61,911 nt of DNA from Dicyema japonicum. Its lineage: Eukaryota > Dicyemida > Rhombozoa > Dicyemidae. The position numbers and the translations under genes are program-made. The notes under the pieces were generated by a model, which saw nothing but the letters and a program-made list of their open reading frames with translations, ran no database searches and was not told the origin of the DNA. The stretch spans positions 1 through 61,911 of the forward strand of contig RDEW01000065.1 in the NCBI GenBank assembly GCA_011109175.1. Direction: 5' to 3'. Positions 43,825 to 55,689 of the stretch are shown piece after piece; position 1 is the stretch's first letter, and each line of letters starts with the position of its first letter.

Positions 43825-44870
43825 TCATTTAGCGTTTTCGATCACTTTAACTCGTGAACTGAGAATTTTTTCATCATCATTGTTTTTGAAAAAACAATTG
43901 TCTTCCTCAATTTTGGTACTTATTGGAATGTACAGTAAAGCTAATCGTACATACCATTGTAGTATTAGCTTGATTTTCGCCATGATCTTCTTTTTTGGAT
44001 TTGTCACCAATTTTTAAAGTTTCTTCACCTTCTTTTTCAATTATCTTTTGAGCTGTTACTTGTGTATATATTCATGCCTCTTTCTTTCCTTATCCATTTC
44101 ATAATACAGAAAATTCGACAAATTTTTCGGAATTGCTTTCTTGGAAACTTACATCCAATAAATATGAAGAATGGCATTTGTTTCGTTGTCTCGTGTATCC
44201 AATTGTTGTAATCAAAAACAATTTATATTAAATGTATAACATAACTCCAAAACTTTCCACTGGAAGCGGATGTGGAGGAATTCCATTTTTTAATTGATTG
44301 GTTTAATATAAATTTATATTTTCTCTTTTTTACGTCTCTACTTAACCTTGTATCCATAGAGCACTCGATTTACCATAGACATATTTGACCGAAGTTCTTA
44401 TTCCGTCGGCATATGTCAGGCATCGATTTATTTTAAAATTCGTTTATGTTATCCGTGTGTAATAATAACAGGGGGATACATGTATAAATTTTTTTCAAAA
44501 GTTTCAGCTAGTTCCCTTGAATTTTTGGATTATAGAGTTTCGACCATACCAAATTTGCTGAAACAATCAACAACTGTCAAAAGCTACAGAATATTAATGA
44601 AAAAAAATACCCATGAATAACCCAATTTTTTGTCAGAATAACGTCGCAAATCGATCAGATCGGTTATATATCTGAGGCGTGGGTATTTGCCACAGTTGGT
44701 GTCATCGGAGGTTTTGTTTCCAAAATCCTCTTAGACACACAAAATGGACACCGCTTTACAATATCTCCAACATCGTTCTTTGTCATATTGTAGTGCAGCT
44801 TTTTCAAAATACTAAAAAGTCTGTTTCTGCCCATGTAAGAATTGTTGTGTTCAGACTAAAAACTTAAAGA
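43825..44870 (-). pseudogene. Retroviral-type (rve) integrase relic
   Basis: Minus-strand blocks in order: zinc-binding region NNSYMGRNRLFSILKKLHYN, then VGDIVKRCPFCVSKR (44830-44730). The core follows: DLIDLRRYSDKKLGYSWV near 44650, VVDCFSKFGMVETL near 44560 and SRELAETFEKNLYMYPPVII near 44500. The late region has YNNWIHETTKQMPF near 44215. A C-terminal tail has KIIEKEGEETLKIGDKSKKE near 44020 and ends VKVIENAK-stop at 43825. This is the integrase type seen in Ginger/KRBA2-like elements. Frames shift repeatedly. In copy A only the first part survives (5624-5690). Confidence 0.65.
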
Positions 44871-45199
44871 TTGAACATACCTTAATTGTTAATCGTTTTA
44901 GCTCTAGTTCGTCGTTTGCAATTTATAATTTGTTTCCTACAAATGAGCAATTATAAATATACGTAGATATATGGCACATCGTTTTCAAACGTAAAACTAC
45001 TAACAAGTCTTTTATAGCTCTTCTTATCGGATAATGTCAAATCTGAAGTCAATTTCTTTAAATTCCTTAATTATTTTCCGATCGTGAAGAAACAATTGAA
45101 CAACAAAAACCATCAGTAGCGTGCTAATAAAGCGTGCTAATTAATTTTTAAATAATTTAAATTAATTATTTTTATGAAACAATTAATATATTAAAAACT

Positions 45200-47195
45200 A
45201 ACTACTTTGATACAAAATCACGTGTTGTTACAACGTGTTGTTACAACGTGTTGTTGTAGTGTTTATACATTCTCTGAAACTTATTCCAATATTAGAGCTG
45301 TTACTGGGAAAAGACCTGGCAGCTTACCCTGTATTTAAATGCCAAGAAAATCTTTCCTACGATCAATTGAAAGCAACGTTACTGCAAAACATCAAATCTC
45401 GAGTCTTCGTCACACAGAATCTCACAAATTCGCAACATGGAACGTAAGATGTTTAAACGATGAGAAACTAGAAGTCGTAAAATGAGAAATGAGAAGGCTT
45501 GATATTGACTTGCTTGGAGTAACCGAATTTCATTGGAATGGCAGTGGTTTTTTCGTTATGATGAATTCGTCGAATATTATTCTGGTAACATTAATGCGAA
45601 AAGAAACGGAGTGGCCTTCATTGCTTCAAAGAAAATTGCACCTGCTATTGAAAGTTATAGAATATTTATTGATGGATAATACTAATCCACGTCCGTGGAC
45701 GATGTTGAATATTACGGTCATGCTAGTGTATGCCCCAACATCTATTGCCAAGGATTACAAAATTGACCAATTTTATTATGAATTTTAAAAGGCATTAATA
45801 CCCAAAAAGGAGATAATCTACATAATGGGGGATTTCAATTCAAAAGTTGGGTGTATGCCACATACGGATATTGTGTGAAGTTTTGGTTTGGGGAATAGAA
45901 ATGATGCTGGGGATCGACTGGTCCAATTCTGTCAGGAAAATGGATTTCAGATAACTAACACATGGTTTAACAGCACGAACGACGATTATACACTTGGACG
46001 TCGCCAAAAAATGTCTAGGAACTAGATTGATTGTATTTTATGCGCCAAACATTGGAAAAGCTCTATAACAGCCTTCAAAAAATATCCAGGAGCAGACTGT
46101 GGAACAGACCATCATCTACTTGTTGCAAAAATTACCGGCCAAGTGCTCTGAGTGGCTTTCTGCCAACACCCTAAAAATTGCTTATGCTCGTAAAGCTGCT
46201 ATAGTCTCGGGATAAAAGAAAATCAACATCGTCTAATGCCAAATGCCGAAATGATTAGACTGGATGTCTAAGCAGGATTCAGGAATAGACGAGGTACCTG
46301 TGACAATATAGCAAATGTCCGGTGGATTATGGAGAAAGCCCATGAATCCCAAAAGAGTGTATACATGTGCTTCATTGACTATCGGAAAGCATTTGATTCC
46401 GATATACATGACAAGCTGTGGTCCGTTTTAAAGGATTTTGATTCGATGCCCATCTGGTATTACTTATCAAATCTCTTTATAAGGATCAAGAAGCTACTGT
46501 TAGAACAGTGTATGGAGATACCGATTGGTCAAAATTGTAAAAGAGTAAGACAAGGATGCTTATTATCTCTATTCAATATTTATGCCGAAATGATCATGAT
46601 AAATTGGATACTGTATCAAATAACAGGATTAAAATTGGAGGCAGGAACATCGAAAATTTGCGTTATGCTGACGATACTAACATACTTACAGGCTGAAACA
46701 GAGGATGGCCTCAGGGAGTTGATTATAAGATTCCGAGAAGAGAGCGTTGTCATTGGTTTATTCCTAATTATCAAGAAGACCAAAATTATGACTACTGCTA
46801 ATAATGGAACTAAAAATTGGGAATGAGAAAACAGAGAGTTGCGATAATGTTGTCTTTCTGGGATGTCTAATTAATCGGAATAGTGACGGAAACTTGGAAA
46901 TCAAGAGGCAAATTGCCATGGGACGAGACACCTTTCAAGAATGAATAGAATTTGGAATTGAAAGATATTTGCTCAAGGACCAAATGCAGACAGGTTAATG
47001 CAATCGTGTAAAGTTAGTTACAGACGTCCATACTTCCAGTTGTGGAAACTCCTGAAGTTCAGTGTGGTAGAGCAAATGATCCCTTTTTTGTGCCATCCCA
47101 CACTGGGCGCCACCTAAACTGTTGGATCACATGATGTCATTCTAATTAGAAAAGATAGTAGGAACAGACAAACAAGAAAAAAACTTCAAAAATAT
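45200..47195 (+). mobile_element. RTE/BovB-type LINE, decayed (copy B)
   Basis: About 97% identical to 6025-7833 plus 8636-8830. It keeps MRRLDIDLLGVTEFHWNGSG (45489), MLVYAPTS, MGDFNSKVG, YMCFIDYRKAFDS (46359) and RQGCLLSLFNIYAEM. Frame 46329-46826 is 165 codons, but an extra base scrambles the YADD block (ICVMLTI in frame, LRYADDT in the next). It lacks the C-terminal part found in A: the deletion joins 47013 to 47014. Confidence 0.8.
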
Positions 47196-47199
47196 TTTT

Positions 47200-47901
47200 G
47201 TGTTATTATTTAGGGATAATTCTAACACAAAATATTGTAATAATTGTTATTAATCAAACAGAAAAAACATTAGTAGTAATTTCTCATTTAAGTACGTAAA
47301 TTGTGGTAATACAGAAACGATTCTCATAACTTTCCCATTATTTAACTAATCTACACATATGAGATTTAATTCACCAGTTAGGGGAGACCAGGAGATATAT
47401 TAGACATTTCTACGAAAATAGAGTATCAGGGACGTGTATTAGTTGGGAAATAATAGGATGGCTTTCTGATGTGAAAAATTTAGAAGGAATTCGTCAACAT
47501 TATTTTATCCGTCTATGTATGTCTTATAAATATACCCCTAATTATTTTGGAGTCGGTATTCTGATTTCTTTATATAATTAATGCACTCAAACAAAAATTA
47601 AAAGAAATTGTTTTGTGGTTGTTTAAATGCCACGTAACTCACTAAACAGGAGACAGACAAAAGTCAGTTAAGTTTCCTTGTGCTCACCAACCACCTTTAT
47701 TGTCTTCTTAGGTCTTCTCTTTGTAGAAAGTTTTTTTTATTCATCGAAATCCTGGGCCTTTTTAGTTTTCTGTGATAACTACTTGACATATCAATGAACA
47801 CGGAAAATAAGTTACATAATTGTATAACATGCATTAACAATCTTCAGTTATCAAACAAAAACTTTGTTAAATTGCAAAATTACTCACCTCAGAAAAGAAC
47901 C
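47200..47901 (-). mobile_element. B-only insertion with degraded LINE tail
   Basis: Absent from A (junction near 8820). Positions 47655-47775 resemble the 3' end of the RTE-type LINE at 37.5-37.6 kb (ACAAAAGTCA-TTAAG followed by TTCATCGA). The rest is AT-rich. No clear target-site duplication was seen. Confidence 0.4.
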
Positions 47902-47933
47902 TTCGAATTTTTAATAGAAAGATTCTAAGATAA

Positions 47934-48128
47934 ATGCTTAGAAAGGATATTCTGCGTGAATTTAACGAAGCAATCAAGCAATGTATTGATTTTTTTTCTA
48001 GCTCGGATTTCAACGATATCGCTGATATCTTATATGCTGGGCAGTACTCTTATAATGCTCTTACCAAGAAGCAAAACACTAAAAATAATAATTTCTTTAT
48101 TAGTAAGAGATTTTTTCCGATCCATTAG
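47934..48128 (+). mobile_element. Reverse-transcriptase N-terminal domain remnant (copy B)
   Basis: 64-codon frame, copy of 8854-9006: NEAIKQCIDFFSSSDFNDIA, then ILYAGQYSYNALTKKQNTK. An extra base after NTK extends the frame. Confidence 0.4.
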
Positions 48129-48180
48129 CGAAAGAGTTACTGGATCAGAGAACTTTCTTGCTGATTTTAGTGAGGAAAAA

Positions 48181-50114
48181 TCACAAGTAAACACCAATCA
48201 TCATAATCCATCCAAATCTATGTTTTGTTGGAATTATTCTCACATGGTCAAAAAATACATGAATCAACATTTGTTTTTCGCCAGGTTTGTATGTCTCTGA
48301 GACAACAATCTGATAACCAAATGTTCTAAAACAACTTTGGAGACACTCTACCCAAATGCAGAGTAATGAGCTTTCAATAACTATCAGAGTGACAACCTGC
48401 TGTATTCTTCTGCTAAGGTCACTATAAATTTTCAAATTAATCTTCCATTCTTTAGAGAGACAGTTGTCACACAGACGATCGTTAAAGAGTCCAAATAAAG
48501 TCTCGCCTGAAACAATAGATGACAATAATAAGTCATAAAATATCTTTCATAGTCAGTCCATGGTATATCATTTCATATAAACTTTTGAATATTTCCAGCA
48601 TTCCCTACAATAACAGAATAGTTAAACTTCAATATTTTGTTCTGAAGTGTTCAGAGATAACGCTTCATCGAGGCATTCATACCAAACCTCTTCCCAAGTC
48701 AATCCAATCCAATCAGCTCATCAGTCATCTTTGTTGTTACTATAATTAACAATATAATGTCAGACTTTAGTTTTGGATTTGATAGGGGACTGAACGAATC
48801 ACTTTCATTGCCATTTCAACTTTGACATCAACGGCTAAATTGAGAGACATTATATGGCGGTAAAATACAACTTGAGAATGAGCCAGATCAATCAGAATTA
48901 GAAGATCGCTTATTGTATTTGCAATCGTAACAACATAACTGTCAATCATCGAAATGAGTTGAGGGAAACGAGTAACCAATTATCAATATGTATCATTTGT
49001 AATTCATGGTTCATATATGTGCGAACAGTGGGGTAAGAGGCATATTTGATCCACATTATAAATCTGTCAACATGTGCATAACACAATACCTGAAAAATGT
49101 TGAAGAGTCATAACACTCATCAAGCATGAGATATATTCTTGTAAAATCCATTTAACGCATTAACACAGAACATCAAAATTTGATCTAATTATAAATAAAG
49201 TAAATAAACATAGAACATGGAGAATTTGTGACATGCATTGCCTCATAGTTATAACGAGCATAATTATGCAATAGGTACAAATTAAAATTATATATACCTC
49301 ATAAATGTCACTAATATAACATTTATTTGAATTAATTTTATTCATAAAAATCATCAAGGAGGTTGAGCAGAGGCTTTATAGAAGTACTATTTATTCCGTA
49401 AATTCGTTCATGAAGGATTACAAAGTAATTTATAAGTCTAATTTAAATATTGTGAATAAACCTAACGAAAAATCAACTTTGAATTTGTTAGACTGATTGT
49501 CTTTAAGTTTTTGATAGAAAACCTCACTTTTAATATAAAATAATAGAGAAGAACTAGGCTTTATATAAGAATCATAGAGAATAGTAGGCTTTTTTAGAGT
49601 AGGCTTTATCGATTTGTGATAAAATGTACTTTAGAGTTTTTTTCAAAAAATAAATATTAATAAAAAATATCAACTCAGAGTAAAAACAAATGTTGGATAT
49701 TGTGTTTAAATCATCGCATTGAAGTAACTTTTTCACGTTTTCTTCAGTGAGTGAGAATTTACGGGAGTTTAGACATATTTAAGTAAAATCATTAGTTTAG
49801 TCCAAAAAGTCAGCATCCGTGTCATAAACAAATGACCGCACCAAATTCAGTTAGTGAATCTCCCGTTATGATTTTTGGTTATTCTATAAATCATCAACTA
49901 AACTTATGACAAAGCGATCCTTTCAGAGAGACGTTACAGTAAGTCTGTCTCGCTTATCTGTTACCCGAACTACTTCCCTACGTTCAGTGGACGATTGTGC
50001 CTCGAAAAAACCCTGGTGGTAAAACTAACATAAACTTTTTTTTAAGTGGGATATCATATCAAAGGAATAAGACTTTAGTTTATTAGATAAATGTTCATCA
50101 TGGAGATCAATAAT
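48181..50114 (-). pseudogene. Probable downstream part of PIKK-like gene (copy B), decayed
   Basis: Frames 48525-48181 (SSLLCIWVECLQSCFRTFGY and on) and 48979-48767 (FPQLISMIDSYVVTIANTIS) are protein-like and lie in line with the FAT-like block upstream. No motif can be assigned. A about 190-bp stretch (49430-49620) and a about 200-bp stretch (49640-49870) are not in A. Confidence 0.25.
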
Positions 50115-50730
50115 CTAAAATAGTATAATGAAGTACATGAAGTGCAGATTCATAATCATTCTTAGCAATTGATCCCACCGATAAGTAGAACGCTCTCTAG
50201 GGAGTGTTAAAGGGTAATTTTTCATTATAATTATCGAATATTCTCCACTTTCCGAACTCCCATAATGTAAGTGATCCAATGGCTGACAATTTATTATCAC
50301 TTGATATGATATTAAGGTAATATTCAATCTCAGTCTCCAATTGTTCAATACAAATGATAATAATGAAACTAGTAACCAAGATTTAATTGATATCTTAAAT
50401 AACCAACGGTGGATTCTTCACAATTGTCCTTTTTGTTCTCCTCCAAAGCTGACTCCCAATCTACTATCTGTTCATACCATTGTCCAGTAAGTCTCTGTTG
50501 TTACTTCAGATCAGATAAATATAACAATATTCCACTCACTCAGCCGAAGAGCATGTTAATTATATAAACTAATAGTCACCAAAAATTATTTGCACAAAAT
50601 CTCCACACTATCTTCAGTAGAGAACGTCATCTCACTGTAATATAAAGCCTTTGAAAGTCCAGACTATCCTAGTCTACTTTGTACAACAGTGGTAAAAGAT
50701 AGAGCATTTTTCTGCCAAATAATATGTAAA
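50115..50730 (-). pseudogene. PIKK FAT-domain-like gene fragment (copy B)
   Basis: Copy of 10655-11235 that keeps frame in places A lost it: GLSKALYYSEMTFSTEDSVE (after a 24-bp intron, 50664-50687), QWYEQIVDWESALEENKKDN, STVGYLRYQLNLGY, SAIGSLTLWEFGKWRIFDNY and SIAKNDYESALHVLHYTILD. Together these fit the helical repeats of a PIKK FAT domain, ATR-like by order. Lesions include a stop after LSDLK and a mutated donor at the 23-bp intron (GTAAAT to ATAATT). Confidence 0.45.
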
Positions 50731-50754
50731 ATAACTTAAAAATAGCGTTCAAAA

Positions 50755-51009
50755 TATTCAAAAAGATCCAAAATTTATAAGTGAACATCATTGACAAGGG
50801 GACGTTTTAAGAATTTTTCCAACAAGAACATCATTTCATCCCAATAGCAACATGAGTCGGTACAAATGGAAACAAATTCACAGAAAAACAGATCAATGTT
50901 GATTATTAGCAATTTAACTCTGAAATAATGAATTGCAGTGGAACATGTCCATAACATTTATTAATGAAAATAGAATTACATGACAGTTGTACTGATAAAA
51001 CATTTCATC
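50755..51009 (-). pseudogene. Possible upstream PIKK-like exon (copy B)
   Basis: Matches 11818-12068. The longest minus frame (50957-50775) differs from the frame that looks coding in A, so this stays tentative. Confidence 0.2.
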
Positions 51010-51500
51010 AATTGTTTAGAGATCACTGAGATCAATTTTAGATATAATTTAAGAATGAAAATAATAATCACATCATAGACATCTTTATATAATATTTTTG
51101 ATATTCTGGAAATGCCTCAAACACACTTTGAGGGAAATTGTATTATTAATTAATCAAAAAGTCAGGAAAATCTAAGTACTATAAAATTATAATACTTTTA
51201 ATATTTCCGAGCGAAACATCCTTTATTAGATTCTTGTAAATTCTTGAGTAACAAATGAGAAATACTCTTGTCGAAACCACTGTTTATTTTTATTGCAACA
51301 ATGGGACTATCACTAACATAATCATTAAAAGTGGCGTCAGTTTGGTCATTAATATACATGACTACATTTACTTTGTCGGGATAAATAGACACCACTACTC
51401 CCAAAAGTTTTGTGATTTTAAGTTACAACAAAATAATTTCAACTTCCAGACCACGTAAGTTACAATTATGGAACAATGTAAGAATAGTGTTTAGATATGA
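51010..51500 (-). CDS. Unidentified gene, C-terminal part
   Basis: Minus-strand frame 51404-51198 reads VVSIYPDKVNVVMYINDQTD, then SDSPIVAIKINSGFDKSISH and ends CFARKY-stop. A 32-bp GT-AG intron at about 51396-51427 (GTAACTT...GGAGTAG) could join an upstream GLEVEIIL segment. The layout is vaguely like a proteasome-assembly-chaperone-3-type small protein, but that is a guess. Only in B. Confidence 0.3.
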
Positions 51501-51599
51501 GAAATCATCACTAACTGATTGTTGGACATCCTAAGTTTAAATATCCATAGACAAATTTACCCAATAGTCACCCGAAGATTGCATATAGTTGGACTAATT

Positions 51600-52040
51600 T
51601 TTACCAAACATCACGTTTCTCTCATTTTTGTTGATAACTTGGTTAAAACCTTTTTCAGGTAAAACCAGGGTTATCAAAAAATCTCCTCGATTTCCTAAAA
51701 AGATGGTTGAACATATACGTGCAGGAAAACGGTCCCAATGCTCTTTACTTAAAAAATTAACTAATTCTGGTTAAGAACTTAGTGAATTCACATAAAAATG
51801 ATGAACATCCAATCATTGTTAAGAACCCTAGGAAGTTCAGACCCTACTTCTTTTGAGAAACTTAGCGAGGAGAACGGGTGCGTAGTTCATCTTACTTAAC
51901 CCTACAGAAAGTGCCTGGGATCATGTGAATAACACCTAGCGAAGATGAAGCTTTTGCTGAGAATAGCTGGGATGACATAATATTCTTATTTTCTATTCAT
52001 TATTTTAATGTTGTTTTTTGGCTTTTTAAATAAAATAAAG
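51600..52040 (+). mobile_element. Jockey-type LINE 3' end
   Basis: Ends with AGCTGGGATGACATAATATT at 51966-51985, a decayed form of the GGGATCACATAATTA terminus, with a T-rich 3' region after it. Upstream coding is not clearly readable. Confidence 0.35.
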
Positions 52041-53262
52041 TGTCGGATGCGTGAAGTTTCCTGGTCCAAATTCCGCTTAGTCCTAAAATTATCAAAAAAT
52101 TGTAACGGATTATCCATGGAATACGGACGTATGGATGGTAACTAATGTTATAGATGTTGCTAATAGTTTTTCCTAAATATTATAAAAGCCACTATGTACC
52201 TCGGTTACTCACTCTACCTTGAAATCGTACTCATTTATCCCTCCTTCGGCTAGCAACAGTCCATAAAGCATAAATCTTTTTTCTTAGAGGACAATCTCTA
52301 AATTATTTTTCATCAAATTAATTTTCTAAATGTTAGGGACCATTCAACAAAAGTTTGAAAATTATTTTATAAAATTAGGTAAAAACATTTTTGGGGGGAA
52401 TTCTAGGTAAAAAGCAGTCAAAAGTAAAGGTGAAAGAATCAGTTTCCTATTGTTATTTCATTAAATTATTTTTTTCAATCTGGTAGATGATAAAACTAAA
52501 AATGTGATTTCTTAGATGATAGAACTAAATCTGGTATATGATAGAACTAAAATGCGAGTTCTTTATCTATTTTCAAAAATGAGTGGACCAAATAATTCTT
52601 TTTTTCTCACAAAACAGACTCCATCAAGGAACTCCAAATTTGGTACTAGATGAGATTCCAAACCAAGATGTTGAGTTTCCTTTGACCAAATGATAATAAA
52701 ATAAAGTCTTGGACATCTTTTCAAAATAATTATTTGACTATAGTCTTAATTTTTTATTTTCTTTTATTTTTGTTGACTACAACATTCAGAGAGAGGGTGG
52801 TTCTTACGAGGAATTTAGATCGGCATTTAAAAAGTCCACTCCGATTCTTAGAAAACTTTAGCAAATCTGCATGAATAATTCTTTGTAATTACAAAAAATG
52901 GCAGATTATCTTGTAAACAGGCTTAAATGATTCAAGAGTCCCAACTAAAATTCACCAACTTAATATCGTCTCCATAAGCAAAACGGCTGGGTACATTATC
53001 TAATGTTTATCCATTCAGGTTGAATGGATTTGTTTGAATAGCAGAATTATCAGCAAATAGCCTATAAAACCCACGACGGTGTCAAATTTGATTGGGCAGA
53101 AATATCAGCAATTCTCTTTCCAGAATGTGAAATTTGCATCATAAATTGATAAAATTTTTCTTAAATTGTATATAACTTATTAATTACAAAATGTTAACAA
53201 AATCTGAGAAAAAGTATTAATTAATTATAACGAGCTATATAAATATCTGAAGTATACTTCTA
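52041..53262. other. B-only, AT-rich, with LINE traces
   Basis: At 52795-52860 the plus strand reads GSYEEFRSAFKKSTPILRKL. This resembles the C-terminal region of the jockey copies (EEFRSVIKKCTPL near 5450), so another fragment is likely. Elsewhere nothing recognisable. Confidence 0.3.
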
Positions 53263-53265
53263 AAA

Positions 53266-53830
53266 TAATACTTATTATACATCATATAATTCTATAACTT
53301 CCTGAGCATGTTTATGTAAACGCCTCATATTTGAAAGTAAGCTTACTTTGACGATTTTATTACGGACTTTTTTAGAGATCATCATTGGCACATATTTGTT
53401 TGCTATATCATTAAAAAATATTACGTGATTCTTTAATCATCCTATGGAAAATCCGTATTGCTCTAAACCATATTCTTTGGTCAAATTGTTCATTAAAAAG
53501 TTCTACTAGGTTATCAATCGATCTGTATTAAATTGATTTAATACCTATGATATTCGCGATAATTGATATAAACGTGATTCCATTCTGTTAACTTATAAAT
53601 TATCATAAGAATCTCTTCAGACAAACTATGATAGTAGGAAGTTTCAATCGAATCGATCATTAAGTTACACAAAGTATTGCATATGGTATCATAGACAATT
53701 GAGCAATAAATATGTTTGCTGTATTCCCTGTAAAATAACTCAAAATATACATTAAATAATGAACCATCCTACTGTTCCAAACAAGATGTCGAAATTTCTT
53801 AAATTTTGTTAGATTTGCAATAACATTAAA
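53266..53830 (-). pseudogene. Unidentified gene remnant (copy B)
   Basis: Copy of 14436-15000. Minus-strand reading NLVELFNEQFDQRIWFRAIR, FHRMIKESRNIF, ANKYVPMMISKKVRNKIVKV and KHAQEVIELYDV-stop. It has an extra T after NIFF and other lesions. Function unknown. Confidence 0.4.
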
Positions 53831-54442
53831 AACTAGATATAAAATGTGTTTATTTTTAATATATTCTCGAAAAAAATTTAGAATTAAATTAATCCCGCCC
53901 TACACTACAAACAAGGTAATATTTTTAAGGTTATCATCTATCACAAAAAAAATTTTACCAAGAAGATACCAAATAAATGTCCAAGAAATATTGCAAAATG
54001 AATTATTTATCAATTCCTTTACTCATTAATATAATCAACTATTAACTGAATTTAAATTCACAATTACCTTGAGAGTGCCATAAAATCCCAAATAGGACAA
54101 TACTTTGTCATTTAAATTCTCGATCGGAATATATATGGTATTAAGTGGATTTTCATAAATAATAAACGTATGAACTAGGTTTATAATTGTATGAATAATC
54201 AATGAATTCGACAGAAACTTTAATTATTTAGTTAAATACATAGTTTGATAAGTTCCATGTTTTTATATAATACATCAAAAAAGCTAAATCATTCATGAAC
54301 TGAAAATTATAAAATCGTGACAACCTCAGTATCTCTGCAATTATTTTTTAAATAATTAATATCGTTTCATAAATAAGCCTAAATTACATAAACACCAACC
54401 ATCTATATGATTTAGAAATGATTTTATTTTCGAATTTAATTA

Positions 54443-55600
54443 TTAGACAATGCCTATAAATATACAAACACAATTACATAATTGTTTTAATAACGTTGGA
54501 TTTTTTGATGTTCTCAACAAACGGCAAATAAACTTAAATATACTTACCAATTTACCCTCAAAAATCGTTCATAAAGTGAAGATCGAATTTCATAATCACT
54601 TTCACAAATATTATTTAGTGTATAACAAATAAGATCATCCTTATGTTCGAAATAAAAAATTGCATTGAAAAATTATGCTTCATGAAATTTGAGTTAATCT
54701 ATAATAATCATAATTATATGACTTTGTCATTATTTTTGAAAAATTGCGAAATTTTATCATAACTAAACTGCTGAATTCCTCTTTTGAACAGTTCTCTAAA
54801 AGTCAGATAAAATACGGGTTTAATAATTCATAATTAACTGAGAATCCGGACAAATCAAAGAATTCTAAATTCTTGGCTAATGTCAACAAAGGTATGAAAT
54901 CACAGCATAATTCATGGACATTTTTGCTGTTTGAATACGAAAAGTATTTTAATATAACAAACAAAAAAATTTAAAGATTCTGGACTGTTAAGACTTTCGG
55001 AAAAATCTTCGAAATTGGAAATAAGAACATTGTCAAAATTAATAAATTCGAGTACTTTGATCAATTTGATTGTGCAGCAATAAATTGTTGTAGGAGAAAT
55101 TTTTGTTAGTGGAGAATTTGATAAAAGTTCAAGTGATTTAATTTCACTAAATCCACTTTTAATTAGCAAATGTAATAAAATTGGGTCATCATAATCCAAA
55201 ATTGAATGAAGGAATTGACATTATTAGGAGTAAACGGTAGTAAGGCATATTTTCAGAAGATAGTATCTTTGCTAATTTATATTTATTAAATTTGGTAGTA
55301 TTCGGCTCAAATTTGCTACAGCTTTAATATCAATTTGATTTTTGGATAAATCGAGGCAATAGACGTTGCAACAAACTTCACGACATTTATTGAATTTCGA
55401 GAAATCATCGAAAATTGATGATATCATTTGTGAATTGAAATTATCAAAATATTTTATCTAATAATGTATTCTTTTAGAAATCATCATCTTTGACTTTGAA
55501 TGTATTTTATTATATTTATTCGAGTCAATATTTTTTCGAAAATCATTTATACAATTTGAATACAAAAAGAAAATCTGCATTTCGTTACTAAATTTATGAA
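54443..55600 (-). pseudogene. Leucine-rich-repeat-like multi-exon gene, decayed (copy B)
   Basis: Paralogue of 15607-16752 at about 90% identity. B keeps frame where A lost it (CINDFRKNID) and reads LAKNLEFFDLSGFS cleanly. It has lost the start codon (ATG to ATA/AAA context near 55599) and has Glu-to-stop after KRIHY and a one-base loss near 55280. Introns in the same places: 54796-54815 (20 bp), 54699-54722 (24 bp), 54533-54555 (23 bp), 54454-54477 (24 bp). Confidence 0.6.
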
Positions 55601-55689
55601 TTAATTAAATTTTAAAATACTTTATTATTAATATTATTATTAATAATAAACTAAAAAGTGTAATTATTTAATAACGATTTCAATAGTAA

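Noticed and set aside
48181-48525. Reading 48525-48181 as an intact gene
   Set aside because: No start context or motif. The matching region in A is frame-broken, and neighbouring blocks indicate a decayed larger gene.
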